DNA of 64,000 nucleotides, taken from contig CM049306.1 of the NCBI GenBank assembly GCA_026874595.1, positions 73,653,642 through 73,717,641 of the forward strand, given 5' to 3'. Shown here in pieces: positions 25,001-40,000 of the stretch (position 1 is its first letter; every line of letters begins with the position of its first letter). The position numbers and the translations under genes are program-made. Origin of the DNA: Sipunculus nudus (Eukaryota > Annelida > Sipuncula > Golfingiida > Sipunculidae). The notes under the pieces are model-generated. The model searched no databases, was not told where the DNA came from, and saw only the letters and a list, made by a program, of their open reading frames with translations.

Positions 25001-28000
25001 GAAGGCTTAATTTCCATGCAAATGGTTGCAAGATTGGTACTCTGTGACAAGTTATAGTATGTTCCAGCAGTAAGTGCCCATTCAAATCTTGCGATCATTC
25101 TGTTGCACTTGAATGTTTTCTCAGACAATCCTTATAACCATAAACCTTTTACTGATTGTATGTTTACCTTCCAGTTAATAAGGCCTGCCCCTCATCGTGG
25201 CTTACATGTTGGACTTGTCTGTTAATTTATGAAAATATTGTCAATTTGCTTAGCGAAACTACTGTGCAACAGACTAGTCTTGAGAGAAAGAAATATGATT
25301 AAATACTTGTTGGAGAGGTGTTTGTGGAGGTCAGCGATCTCTGTCAAATAATCTGCTGTTCAATTATTTTTCTTATATGTTTACATCTCTGGACTGCTTG
25401 TCTTCTAGGAGGATATAAAACCAAGTGTGACATTTAACCTGGCGAGTGCAAGTGAGACGATCGGGCCAGGTAGCATGGCTGTATATGATGTCAAAATTAC
25501 GTCATCGCCACGCACGATAATATTTGCTAACTTCGAGGTAGTTTCGTATTCAACCCCGCTAGCCGTGTGCCGCCTCCAGGTCAGGTCACGTGGCTTTAAT
25601 TTCCCATGTTTGTCAGAAGCTGCAGAACCAAAATACTACCAGTACAACAACTCTTATTACAGTCTGAATGGTTCCTTGAACTTGATGAACATTGCAAATG
25701 TTGGTAAGTGAGACATGAAATCTTGAAAGATCATAACCACCCAAAAACATATACAGAAGCAGATTGCTATATCCTGGATCCGTCCCTGATATACCAGTTA
25801 TGGAGGGGACTTGTCGATGAATATATTATTGGATTAACGAAAAGATGGAAACAAGTATCTATTTTATAGAATCAATAAACAAGCAAGTCATTTATATATG
25901 GTGTATTTAAGTGGTGGTGTAATGTGATGAGCGTTTATGCTCCATTTTGTTTTGTCTTTTATGATAATGTAGCCCTGTGATTGCGTAGTAATTTGCATAA
26001 ATTGATACATATTGAGTATTTTTTTGTTCCGTGCAATTTGATTAAAGCAAAAGGCTAATTACAGTTTAGGTAATCTTCGCCGATTTTATTTCATTTTATC
26101 TAACAGTCCAGGTATCACACGATATTGCCCAAGTACTTATCAAGAATTTTTCATCATCATGAGGCACAGACGTAACTTTTCTTGGGATTTCACTTATAAT
26201 GTAATATTGCATGCTTCTTTTATAGTACTTGGTCACGATGCACAATAATAACTGATATATGTCGATCTGGTAATGTACAACTGACACTGATATTTTTCAC
26301 GGATCTTATTTACAAAACATTTTACAATAATATCCAGGTCAGGGGAAGTTAAACTCCACGACTGAGCCTGAGAACCAGATGGTAGTAGAAGCTGTGGTGT
26401 CAATACGGGACGATATCTCCGTGTCTCCTGGCAGCATCCACACGTTTACTCTGCAACATTTTGGAAGTAATGGGCACCAGGAGGAATTTACAAGAACAAT
26501 AACAGCAGCCACAGCCAGCTATACAAACGTAAGTCTGATATATATCCATCTAATAAATCTACTCAATTCTCTCTCTCTTCTGGGGTAAAAGAAAAATCAT
26601 TTAAGCGGCCTTATACGAGTTTTGGCCGCGTTGTGAAATATGTAAGCCACCCCTTAAAAGCGTACACAAACGCACGAGAACGCAGATAACGTGTGACATA
26701 GTGGACAGAGACGGGATGTGTTGAAATATTTTGGGAATGCTCAAAATATTTCGAGTAATCCAAGTAAACGGGACAAAAAAAAAACGCACGAAAACTTAAA
26801 GAAGATTTAGAAAACGCGCGCAAAAAAAAAAACCAGGAAACACTGGTGACAAGGACTCTTCCGTCCGAATTTCACAACTTCCAGATATAACGTGCAAAAA
26901 AAAAGACAAGAAATATCGCAAGTGAAATGGCGTGAAAATATAAAGGAACGTGAACACACCTGAAATTCACACTGACTACGTGTCTTGAAAACCTGTCATA
27001 CATCGCGTCCAATTGCATGCATAACGCTGTAGTGTGAGGGCCCCTATACTAAAACCTTTATTAAATGTACATGGTGTCGCAAAATGAAAGAGAGAAGTTT
27101 AGTGCATGCAGTGCACCAGCCATATTAATAATTCATTGTGTTTTAGCTTGTAACGCAAAACAAATGCAATCACATCAAAGCAACTCAGTTTTTCATATGC
27201 TGTTTCCTTCTAAAACGTGGTGCCACGATGGTGTGACACCGTTTATTTCGCGAAACATTTTTTTACTATATACCTACCAGCACGTTATGCCTGATAGTGT
27301 CAAATTCTGTCAATGTGATTTACTCTAGATTTTGTGTAGTCAAATTATATTTTTCCATATTTCCTGGTTCTGATGATAATAACCTAATTAATATTAGAAT
27401 TAGTATCCTATAGTAAGCTCTAGATGGGTATTTTTGCAGCATCAGTTGAACAAAGGGTTTCGGTAATGAGAAAACAACAATCCTTATAGAACCGTTTATG
27501 AAGTAAAATTAGCCATCAAAATTTGTGTTTCATATACGTACTTACTTACTCGTATTCAAGTATTCAACTTGTCCACTTATTACAATTTGTCATGCATCAA
27601 AGCTGGATTTCATTGGACACTTTATCAATTTAGGGGTGCTAATAGCAAAAATGTCCGATGCCGTTTAACAGGCGTGTCTTCAGTTGCCATTTGTCTTATA
27701 TTTTGTGAGTACAGCAGAAGAACATAAATGGTAGCAACACCCATGTTTGTGATACCATGGATTCCATTAAAAGCCGCGGATGAAGTATAAGGAAATGAAA
27801 GTATCTTAATTGAACTGAAATTGACGAAGAGCAATTGTTTAAAAAGTCCCTGTTCACACTGACCTCTGCCTCCAGTTCCAAGTCGGCCTTCCATTTGGAG
27901 ACAATATTTGTTGGTTTTCAGGCTTTTGTATTATCAAATGGCCATAGAGAGGTTTAACTGTTTTATTTAGACCAATAAATTGATCAATATTAAATACAAT

Positions 28001-31000
28001 TTGTGTTATCTGACACCATTGTAGAAGACCATTGTAATTTAAAAAAAATAATTTTTACCTTATTTTTATGACAAAATGTGTTATACTGTAGCCGTATAGC
28101 ATTTCATAGTACAGTCATAATCAAGTCAGATATATACAAAACCCCAGTTGTGTGCAGTTTCTTTATAGGTATTACTTGTTTATCCCTTTTAATGCAGGAG
28201 TTTAACCAGAGACATTTTGACACAATCTCATCATCTGATGATGGAGTTTGATAGTTAGAGTAACACCAGAGATATATCACATCTTGCCAAAATCTAGATG
28301 GCTTCCTCATTATATGTCACTTGCCAAACGTTTGATCCATGATATTTTAATGCTGCATTTTGGTTCAATAGATGCAGCATACTCAACCCACATTGTTGAT
28401 ATCAGATATGATGATATTTCTTTTCACCAACTCTCTTCCACTGCCCTAAATAAACTTATTCAACATTTTTTCAGCCCTATTGAAAATTTCTTTTGGATGA
28501 TTTGGTAGAACTGACAAGAGATTATTAAACTCAGAAATTATGAAGCTGTTTATGATGGTATCGATGATATCGTCACCTTACAAATATAACAAACAGAAAA
28601 GAAATGAATATCAATAATTTCAACCAAAAATTCCAGACATTGTGTTATCTGACATCGGTCTTATTTGGAACTGTGCTCTAGAATGCAGTTACTTCTTCAG
28701 AGACATCTGTCACGCTGACATACCTCGTATCGCATTTATTGTGGGGTCCATGGTATTTCAGAATAATTCTTCATAAGTTTTAATGCTGCGAAGATTATTC
28801 AAAGAGAAGTGTTACATGTATCTGTTTATAATGCGCAGGCATTCTGCTCCGTGTTGGGCGCTGGCCCTGTTCGTTGCTATGGGAGACGCGCGAGTTGGGC
28901 TCTTGCTTACGTGTGAAGCAAGTGGAGGCACAGCGTTCTTTGTGTTCTAGATGTTTCGGGTCTGTTCAGGCGCTGTGGGTGCAAATGTATTGTTATGCTC
29001 TTTGGAATGTTCCAGATTTGAAAGTTCTGGAGTGCAGGTGAAAAAGTTATAAATGGGGGCTGTGTTTAGAGCCGAGGGAGAGAAAATACCAGTGGACACG
29101 ACACGAAAGAATGTGAGTCTCTAGTTTGTGTTTTACGACCTTTCCGATAATTGAAGAACTTACAGATCTTCAACAGAATTTATACAGACTTTATATACGG
29201 ACTGTCTTCAGTTTGCCTTTGGGATTATTACCAGAACTTCACTTTTGGATTACAACAGATTGTTTTTGCGATTAAATCGGACTATTCTCTGAGAAGATTT
29301 ATATGAACTGTTCATCTGGAATATTTGTGTGAAAGGACTCTTGTTGAGCTGTGACAGTGGTGGTATCCAGAAATCAAAGCCTAGGATCCGGTCACTCTGG
29401 TACTGTACATTTTTATTGTTGTTATACTATGTAAATGTATTGATTTAGTGTATTGTAATGTTAGGATTGTTCTGAGAATAAAATATAATTATTTGTTAAC
29501 AAAAAAAACACTGACTTCTTTATTCATTCCCCTAGACATTTCACGCTGCCTAGTGTTGCGGAATCTATTTTTTTTTATCTCCGTAGCAAAATTTATGCTC
29601 GTCACGATTACGTGATCTGTTATTATAGGGTTCCGTAAGAGAAGGTATTAGCAGATCTTGGTGTTTGTTATATGGTTTGCTACCCAAACGAAACAGCAAG
29701 CACGGCATAGGATTTAATGGAATCCCTGGTATCACAAACATGGGTATTCCCGAATTATTTATTTTTCTATGTTTTTCACAAGTATGAATATAAACAAAAG
29801 GGTATTAAAACTGGCAGCCATCTTGAAATTTAATATGACATAATTTGTAACATTTACGGCAGTTAACTTAGTCAATGAGATGGCATAACCGACATTATTG
29901 TAAGTTAGTGATTCCACATTGAATTACCAATTGTTTTCATCCTTAGTTTATTATTTATTTTTTTGTACAAATGGTTTACCTTATTTGACAGAACCCGGCG
30001 ATCAGTGTTGAATTGCGGAACAAGGACGGGGACGATACAGTGGTCCTTGGTGCTGCCAGCGTGTACCAGCTCATCATATCAGTTCCTCCAAACACACGCT
30101 CCGGCTACAAAATCACCTTTACGGTCAATGACGACACACGGGCAACAATATGTGAAGCTCGAGTCACCACAGCAGGATGGAATCTGCCATGCGTCACAGA
30201 TGATTCCTTCACCTACAAGATTACGTCACAAAATGGGAACGTGACGTTTAATTCTGTCGAGCTGAAGACGACTCTTGTGGGTAACATGGCGACGTCTGGT
30301 GCTACAACAGACGCTAAAAATCAGGTAAACCTTCAATGTTCTCAGACAGAAAAGAGATATATATCACACCTGCCACAAAAATATAATAAAAGATGTATTA
30401 CAGAAACAAATTAATCAATACTCGTATCGGAAATGAAATAACCTATTAATTTTAATAATTGCCATATGATACAGAAATTTACCTTCTATCCTATACATAT
30501 GATGTTGGGTTTAGAAATAAAACGTGCTTCGGAAACGTGAAAAAAAGTGTTAGAAGAATATGGTTAACTATGTCTGAGTGTGATTTTAATTCCCGTTAAG
30601 CTCTAAAGAAAAGGTTTTTGCTCGACTAGCATTACTCATATTAATATTTACTCATTAGTAGTTTAGACTGTTCTTTTAGACTATTCCAAGTAATAAGTAT
30701 GCGTGTATAACCGTCTAGGTATGGCTGATGTTATTAGAGAGTTTTGACATTTTTGTACAGGTAAAGGTATTGCCAAACTTATATATTTTCCTGGTTTGCA
30801 ATAATAACAATAATAATATAAATAAAAATAAAAATACTGCTGGTGATAATAATAATAATAATAACAATAATAATAATAATAATAATATTATAATTATTAA
30901 TATTATTATTATTATTGTCATTTATGATGATGGTAGTAGTAGCATATATACAACACACTGCAATAAACATTACAATCTATGATTCTATAATTATTTATTC

Positions 31001-34000
31001 AACGAAGACGCATGCATTATTTCTGTACAGATGATGGCCGAAGTGGTTCTCATGGCACCGACAAATTCCTCCGCCCAGGTGAATGACACGGTCCGCTTAT
31101 CTGCAGATGTTAAGAATTCAGCCGATACGATCCTGTGGAATGGCGAGAAAACTATCCTCGTGACGTCGCAACCAGCACAGAACACATCGGTATGTTTGGT
31201 TCTGGTATAATTCTGACGAGCAAACATGCACGCGCGAGCAAACACGGGCGCGTAAACAGACACACGCACGGGGCACACACACTGTGAGACATGCGAAAAG
31301 CCTTGGAAGGTTGTTTAGTCAAATATAGTATAAAAATGTCTTTGCAATACAAATATATATATATATATATATTACAAACTTTATTTATTTTACATGGATT
31401 GTACAAATAGTCACTAAAAGTATAACTAATCAAAGCACTCTCAGTGGCTCAGATGGTGGCGTTTGGTAGTTGTTAGAGGTGGAGGAATCCTTGGACAGCC
31501 ACTGTACCACCCATGCATAGCCGTATACCGGGGACTGAAAACGGGTCGCTAGCGGAAATAGCCGAGCATTTTATCCCTCGACCGTCCAGTGCATATAAAG
31601 ATTAATCCCCATGCATGGTCTCATTCAACACCGAGAGAGATTAAGTATATGCAATATAATAAACTAGATTTCTTCACGATTTATTACCTACTATGCTTAT
31701 TTTATTATCTTTTTTATTTCAGTTTTTTAGAAAGCGTGATAGTAAGATATAATTTCAAATTCAAGGTGGAAATTACCGATGTCACATGCGTTGGCGATGT
31801 TTTACCGATAGGTAGACATTTTGAATTTTTTAGAATCACCTTTAATGTATCTAAAATCATTTCATTTATGAAGTTTATGTAGCAGCTTGAAAATATATAA
31901 GAGAAGAGAAGAGCTTAGATTTGAAACCTTGCCGCATGTCCATCTAGTATAATTTATTTAGATGATCAACATAATGATAAAATGTTTCAGCCGGGTCATA
32001 GCCCTTTTTAGACTCGCAGCGTCCCAACAAACTTTCGGCGAGTCAGTCTGCATGACTTCTGTAAGAAAGTAACGATATTCCTCCTGGGAATGCGAGTTTT
32101 CGCCAAACAATTTTGACACACATCATCATCTCTCTCGGACTCTCTCTCTCTCCGACTCTCTCTCTCTCTCTCTCTCTCTGAACATAGGTTAAACTATGTG
32201 TTTTTCACATGCACCATATCATGAATTTATTTCATAACAGCAGTTAAAGCGAAGGAGATAGGGAACGACAGCAGTGTATAAGCACTGTGTTAGGAGTGTA
32301 AGTTAAATAAATTTTTGTACCGATTTTAATTTGTTGCTTTCATATAAATTCATATTCAAAGTTTTACATTTATATCGACAGATTTTTTGTCATGGAAACT
32401 TGGAATATTAATTATCCTGTGTAATCATGGTGAGCTTTACGTCTAATATGTCTTCCGGTCTGTTAAAACTGCAAACAAAGCCCCGTTTACTTTAAGCTTA
32501 ATACCATGTACAATCATTTTTCCCAAGGTAGGGCTCTTTTGAAATAATTTTCTCTTCCCCTTCATACAAAATGTATACAATGAACATTTAACCTACCTGA
32601 ACGTTTTCGGTAGGTGATGGCGATTAATAGTACAAGCAGTGCTCTGTAGCATGACAAACGGCTTTTATCATCTGAGTGTATAAAATCCACTAAAATATTA
32701 ATTTACTTTCGCCTTTTGGGGATATTCCATAGTACACCCTTATGGTCGCTCCATGTAGCGCATTTTGTAACATGACAGCGTCCCCGCGGCTTCATGTAAA
32801 ATTCAGCACCACGTGCCATAGTTCATAAAGTACGCCTACCTTGTTTATAGATCTACAGTAAACACTGGACTTTTTATGGCTCAGACTTATAGGCAGCATG
32901 CATGGCATGACATGGTCATGTTTTTTTTTTTTGCAAGCTTGTGTCATGAAAGTTAAAAATAAATAAAGTATAGAGGAATTCATTTACCCAGTCGATCTAT
33001 ATCGGAACTAAAGTCCACGTGTTGAGGGACGAAATAATATATCATGACATTCAGAATTTGACAGTTTGTTTTACCTTACTATTTATAAGAGAATTCATTA
33101 ACATTCCCTATAACTAATCGGTCATTTTACACAATTGGTTCAATTTATTCTCGTGTCAATCCGTCCGTCCTATACCATCATTGAAGCTTTCTTTCGCGCG
33201 CGAAATCTCAACGACAACATGCTTGAGCTTTAATTCTTAAATTCACAGGGATGATTGGTACATATAAGTGATCCAGACCTCCTGAATTAGAGACCTGTCG
33301 GAATTCCAATATGGCCGCCACAGCGCAACATGCTTGGTCTTTCTCAAATTCACAGGGATGATTGGTATCTATGAGGGCTCCGTCCCCGTCAAATTACACC
33401 GCCGCCAAAAATTCAATATGGGGGCCAGACCACAATTGGAGATTTTGTATTGCAGACATTATTTCAGATATGTCTTCTTTAATATGATTTGAACCAGTAG
33501 CATGTTTTTCTCTCATGCATATTGATAAAATCGTTTCTCTTTGTCATATTTTGAAACTATAAACTAAACCTTTTACCCATATGTAAACTAGCCCACCACT
33601 ACCAAAAATGCAGAGCCCTCTGAGGACCATTGTCAGACCACATCTATTATATACATTATATCACAATATTAATAAAACTTTTGTAAAAAAAATTATATTG
33701 CAATACATATTTGATTTTTCAAGATGATCAGTGCTTGTGTTATCAACAATTAGCTGATAAACCTGGTAACCGGACTTTTTATCGGATTTGAGGGATGTAT
33801 TTAATGAAATGAAGCATGTTGGCTAAATTTTTTTTATTCTAAACGATAAAAAATATAATTAAATAGATTTTCAGTGGGATACTGTCCCAATAAGATATGT
33901 ACAAATAATTTTACATTTATTTTATGGCGCCGTGCTCATGGCAAGAAATTCATACATCATCAGTATGTTTACCTTGAAGATCTGGTCAATCATGATGTTT

Positions 34001-37000
34001 ATATTAGCGAACTGGACTAGTGCGGGGGGCATTCAGATTTTAGAAGATCATTGACTGGTTACATATATTATTATTTTTGTTAGACCATTAAAGGATAGAT
34101 TTATATAAAGAAGATATGAAAATATCCCCCCCCCCCCCCCCTTTCAGCCGCCGTAACCTTTTCTTAAGGGTTTCACACGATTTGTGCGGCCTGGACCCCA
34201 TTATCTGGACCTTAATTTGGACCTTTTTAAGTTCTATAAATGATGTATTTAAGGTGGAAAACCACTCAAAGTAAGGTAACAGAGTTGAGTTGTTGAAATC
34301 TTGACGGAAGGCCTCCGTTTCAGAGCCCTGTTTCCCTCTGATTATCGGCCGGGTAATGACCTTGTTGACATTGTGTTACATTCTCCACACAGACGGTATG
34401 TATGTATATGAATGTCAAGGATGTACCTCATGTTCACATTCAAACAGCACGCTTAAAGTACGCCGAAAACCTGAGGTTATATTGATAATCCGGTGATTCT
34501 ATTTGGCGGTGTAATATCCATGACGCGGTTTTGTAAATATAAACACAAACTTATGCACGTGTTTCCTTTGAGAGTTTACGTGAAGCAACTATTTCCAGAA
34601 TCGTTGAAGATGTAAATGCAATGCGAGGAGATTGTGCAGCGACACGTGTTGTGGTCATTTCAACATTATGCAAAGCCCTCATTGCATGCTGACATAAGAA
34701 ATGCCAAGGGATCGAGAGTCACATATGCTCTTCACATTTACTGACCATGTAGTTGGGTCAGTGACTGGGTCAAATGTCAGGCCAAACATGCTTAAATCCG
34801 TCACTGACAGCAGGGGTTAATCATATGCACAATAGTCCGTAATCCTGCTTTGAAGGCGACGACATAGGCATTCCGAGCTTTGCCGAAGGCAGTTCGGCTG
34901 TTTTAGGTGCGAGAATAATCACTTTAAAAATGAGGTATGGCACAGTGTCATACGCAATGAGGTTTCAGAGAATATGACGACAAATGTGGACCAACTTCAT
35001 TCTTTAAGTACATGTATTAGATCAACGATCTTTGACTCAGTTCCGCTACATTCTATGTATCTCCTTTCATTGGTCTGCTTGACCCGATGGATGTATGATT
35101 TAGTGTTATGACGTTTCATTTTACTGTCCTCGAGTGTTTGCTATATATTGATTTAATTGAGACGTTTAAGAATTGGATAAGCTATTTTAAGAATAAAACT
35201 CACTGCGATATACCAACTTGATTGGCTGCAAATGTATTTTAACTTAGTTTGTTTAGGGTTACTGTTTACGTCAAGAGATGCGCCCAAGCAACTTATGTGT
35301 GTGTGCGTATGTCTGTGACATACATGTAAACCGTCCATATTACAATTAATTTTTGCACCTTTCTTTCCTGCATCGGTGATGTTAGATTCAAGAGGTCATC
35401 AGGTGGCCTTTGCAAACTTTGATTTGATTCACATACCTAAGAGCCGCCGAAAACTTCATTGACATTATATAGGCCTAATTGCATACATCCATTTGCAAAC
35501 GAAGTTCTAATGGAATGGTTTAAGACTCACAATTGCTTCATTAATATTATACACATACGTTGTTATGTTACATTGGAGTAAATGCAAATTGAGTTTATTT
35601 TCAATAAACACACATTCTGGAGCTATTCATATATGGAAACTAGGGTATGATAAACCCCATGAACTTTAATCTCACTACCATCAACAGTAGATTTTATGAA
35701 GTTGTGCCAATATTACTATTAATGGGCATTTTTATGCGGCATTACTCGTAACGTATCGGCATGTTACAAGGCCCTGGCTGTGAAAAATAAAACAAAATGA
35801 AACTAGAAATCTGCATTATAACGAATGCAATACTCCGCCATTTAGGCGTCCCGTGTTAGCATTCGCCTATTCAGTCCATGATTGCGCGAGTTTTTTTTTT
35901 AATAATCAAACACACACACAAACACACACACAATCAAACACACACAAACACACACACGAACAAACACACAAACACACACACAAACACACACGCGAACAAA
36001 CACACAAACAGACACACACACACGAACACAGAGAGAGAGAGAGAGAGAGAGACAAACACACACACACAGACACACACCCTTACCCTCAGACACAAACACA
36101 CACACACAAACACACACACGAACAAACACACAAACACACGCACACAAACACACACACAGACACACACAAACACACACACACAGACATACACACAGACACA
36201 CACACCCTCACACACGAACTGGGATGAACGCATACCCTCATGGTGGGGGCAATAAATATGGTGAAATGGATAAATGAATAAAAACATAATCAAGAACCTT
36301 GTCCGGCAGGGTCGGTGACCATGCTTTGCTGGCAGGCAGATATTATATTGCTGTCTTTTAAATGTCATTTACAAAACAGGTACACATATAATTAACCTAT
36401 CAACACCACTGGGATTTTATATTAAGACTTCTAAAAACTAAATGTTCTTCTATATCCCTTGCTGCAGAGCACAGAAGTTTGTACATAACATCCGATAAAA
36501 AGTGAGTCTTCTCGAGAGCGAAGGGTATATAATGAAATCCTTTTGGAGGGCGCCAGTGTCATATCTCGTATATATCTCTTACATTTAATGTATACTGGAG
36601 CACATAGTGTATAGAACTCGAATTCTTCCTGGTAACGTTAACCAATATGCCTGGAATGCAGCTTGGATTTTGAAAACCAAAACTTAGTTACGCAGACTGT
36701 TTTTAACTCAGCCTACTGGAAATCATCTGAGTTATAGCGATCACTCTTTGTTTCTCGTCCGTGTGTCTAGCTCTCTGTCTGTCTGCCGCTTCGTCTGTCT
36801 GTCCGTTAACCAGGAACAAATCGTAACCGCTTGACCTGCAATCTCCAACTTGACATCCAGGGAGGTCCATGAAAAAATCTCCTTAAAAACCTGAAATTAG
36901 GTATCTGTTACCCATATCCTCCAAGCTATGTATCTCAAAAATACCCCCAGAATAAATAAAAATTTGATACAAAAGCTCCAGTGTTTGAACAACTAATTCT

Positions 37001-40000
37001 TTGATCACCATGATTCTTTGCATGCATATTTATCATAAAGTGTTTAATCAGTTTTTACGCATTTTTTTCTCTATTTTGAGACCTTCATAGATATGGTCGT
37101 TCTTTAACAGGGCACAAATCATAACCATTGGGCCTAGAATCTTCTAACTTGACCTCCGGGGAGGTCCATGGAAAATCTCCTTAGAAACCTGAAATTAGGT
37201 CTCTGTTACCCAAATCTTTTGAGCTATGGGGCTCAGAAGTACCCCCCACCCCTACCAGAATAATTAAAAATTTGATACAAAAGCTCCAGTATTTAAACAG
37301 CTAATGAATTGATCACAATGCTTTTTTGCATGCATATTCATCATGGAGTGTTTCATCAGTTCCTGCAAACTGATAGCTCCAACCGGATTTTTTTTTCGAA
37401 TTTTTATGCATTTTTTATCTGTTTTGAAATCTTCAAAGATGCGGTCGTCTATTTATGGGGCACACATCGTAACCATTAAATTTAGAATCTGTTTACTTGG
37501 CATCGAGGGAGGTACATGCAAAATGTCCTTTGAAACCTGAAATTAGGTCTCTGTTACCCATATCCTCCAAGCCATGGGGCTCAAGAGTTCCCCCGAGAAT
37601 AATTAAAAAAAAATCTTCAGTATCAGAACAACTAATGTATTGGTCACCATGATTGTTTGTATGCGTATTCATCATGGTATGTTTCATTAGTTCGTTCCGG
37701 TAGACTGGTTTTCCACATTCGTTCGCTATTTTTGAGACCTTCAAAGATGCGGTCGTCCGTTTAAAGAGAACAAATCGTAACCATTCGACCTATAATATTG
37801 TTACTTGACATTAAGGGAAGTCCATGAAAAATCTCTTTGGAAACCTGAATTCTCCAAGTTACGGGGGATGTTTGAGTACCCGAAAAATAAAAAATGTAAA
37901 ATGCACACAAATTTCCAGATTCCTCAGGAACGGTAAGAGGGATTTTTATTTATCAAATTTGGTGTGTTATGGGTCTTAATGAACCTTAGCTACTGGGCAT
38001 GAATGGTGGCGCCACCTGCATTATCATGATTTTTTTAACGAATTTTTACCTGTATATTTTAGAGCACTAGGTCTGTCAATAAGGCACAAATCGTACCCGT
38101 AAAGACTAGAATCCTAAACCTCTCAAATCTGAGAATTTCCCAAAAGTTATTCTCAGAATCCTGAAATTAGTTCACTGTATCCTATATTCTTCGAGTTATG
38201 GGGCATGTTTGAGCATCCCCAGAAATAATGCAAAATATTGCGAAAATTGCCAGATTCCTCAGGAACGGCTGGATGGCTTGTTATTAATTTGTTTTTGTGC
38301 TTATGGGTCTTGTTAAACCTAAACTAATATGCATGAACGGTGATGCCACCTACATTACCGTAATTAGTTGCCCGTGCAAGGAGGTGATGGAGATTAATAG
38401 TAATAGCAGTACTCTGTAGCATGACAAAGGGCTTTCATCATCGGAGTGTATAAAATCCTCTTATATATTAATCGGGTTTACTTTCGCCGTTTTGGGGATA
38501 TTCTTTAGTACACCCTTATGGTCGCTGTAGCTCATTTTGAAACATCACAGCGTCCCCGCGGCTTCATGTAAAATTCAGCGCCACTTGCCATAGTTCATAA
38601 AGTACGCCTTCCTTGTTTATCTACATTTATCTACAGTGACAATGGTCATGTTTTTTTTCAAGCTTGTGTCATGAAAGTAAAAAAAGAATAAAGTAAAGAG
38701 GAATTTATTTACCCAGTCGATCTATAACGGAACTAAAATCTACGTGTTGAGGGACGAAATAATTTATCATGATATTCAGGATATGAAAGTTTGTTTTACT
38801 ATAACTATTTATAAGGGCATTCATCAACATTCCCTTTAACTAATCAGTCATTTTACACAATTGGTTCAATTTATTTATACATTGTATTACAATATTAATA
38901 AAACTTTAAAAGTTTACCAAACGAAGCCCGATCTGTGTGACTTTCTGCAAGATTAACTGTTATACTCTAAATTGCACTAAATATATAATGTTTCAAGATG
39001 ATCAGTGCCTGTGTTATCAACAACCAGCTGATAAACACTATAACCAGGTTTTTTTTATCGGACAAGGGGGGGGATGTATTTAATGAGATGAAGATTTTGG
39101 CTGAAATGTTTTATTCCAAAAGTTGAAAAAAATATATAAAGATTTTCAATTGGATACTGTCCCAATAAGATATGTACAAATAATTTTACATTTATTTTGT
39201 GGCGCTGTTTTCATGGCAAGAATTTCATACATCATCAGCATGTTTACCTTGAATATCCGGCTAGTAATGATATATCAGATTTTAGAAGATCTTTGACTGG
39301 TTACATACATTTTTATTTTTAATAGACCATTAAAGGATAGATTGTTGTAAAGAAGATATGAAAGATAAATTAAATGTATGTTTTACGGGAAGGAAGCTGT
39401 TCCTAAAGAAAGTAACTGGAATATGCATACCTCGTTAATCGCAAAAGCAGCACCAAGGGGGGGGGGTATCTAGGGGATACCCTCCCCCCCCCCCCCGGCC
39501 GCCGTAACCTTTTCTTAAGGGTTTCACACCAATTTTTGCGGCCTGGACCCCATTTTCTAGACCTTAATTGCGAGTTTTTTAGCGAACATGTTAGCTTATG
39601 CGATGGTGCGGCGTCGTTCGTCGTGCGGTGTGCGTACCTGTACGTTAACCCATAATATCTCGAAAACTGAAGGAGCTAGCATCACCAAACTTTATGCTTA
39701 AAAATCAGTCATAAAAAATTTCTTTCGGATTTCGTTTATTTTTTTTTTATATCTGCATTCTCTTAGATAGGGAAAAAGCTTAAATCTTCTCCGAAACCGT
39801 CCAGCCAAATTGTCCAATATTTCACAGAAATAACCCAGAAACAATTTCTATCAAGTTTGTTCGAATGGTTTAAGTTCGGTGATTTTTGGCCGAGTTACAG
39901 GAAGGCGAACTTAGTCATCTGTCCAAAAAGGCATACTAAAATTTCAATCTCAGAAACGGCTGGAGTTATCCTCACCAAATTTTATGCCAATATTGGTCAC

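Larger units (their letters stand above)
32612..35870 (+). repeat. Intronic duplication, copy A
   Basis: Collinear with 38381-40650. Shared blocks: 32612-33155 with 38381-38880; 33655-34200 with 38885-39560; 35428-35870 with 40226-40650. Copy A alone carries 33156-33650, which resembles 55020-55610, and 34200-35428, which includes family P. The copies are moderately diverged. No coding signal. Confidence 0.75.

Noticed and set aside
27625-27894. 89-codon minus-strand frame in intron 8
   Set aside because: No recognised motif, no splice context, and part of it is a repeated word found inverted at 29715.
28248-28508. 86-codon plus-strand frame in intron 8
   Set aside because: No homology recognised, and no acceptor or donor in phase with the host exons.
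31446-31488. Possible tRNA-derived SINE head (TGGCTCAGATGG then GGTGGAGGAATCC)
   Set aside because: The A-box-like word is good but the B-box-like word lacks TTCGA, and no second copy or tail was found.
35853-36368. Long open frames of His/Thr or Cys/Val repeats on both strands
   Set aside because: They are translations of a (CA)n microsatellite, with no splice or start context.
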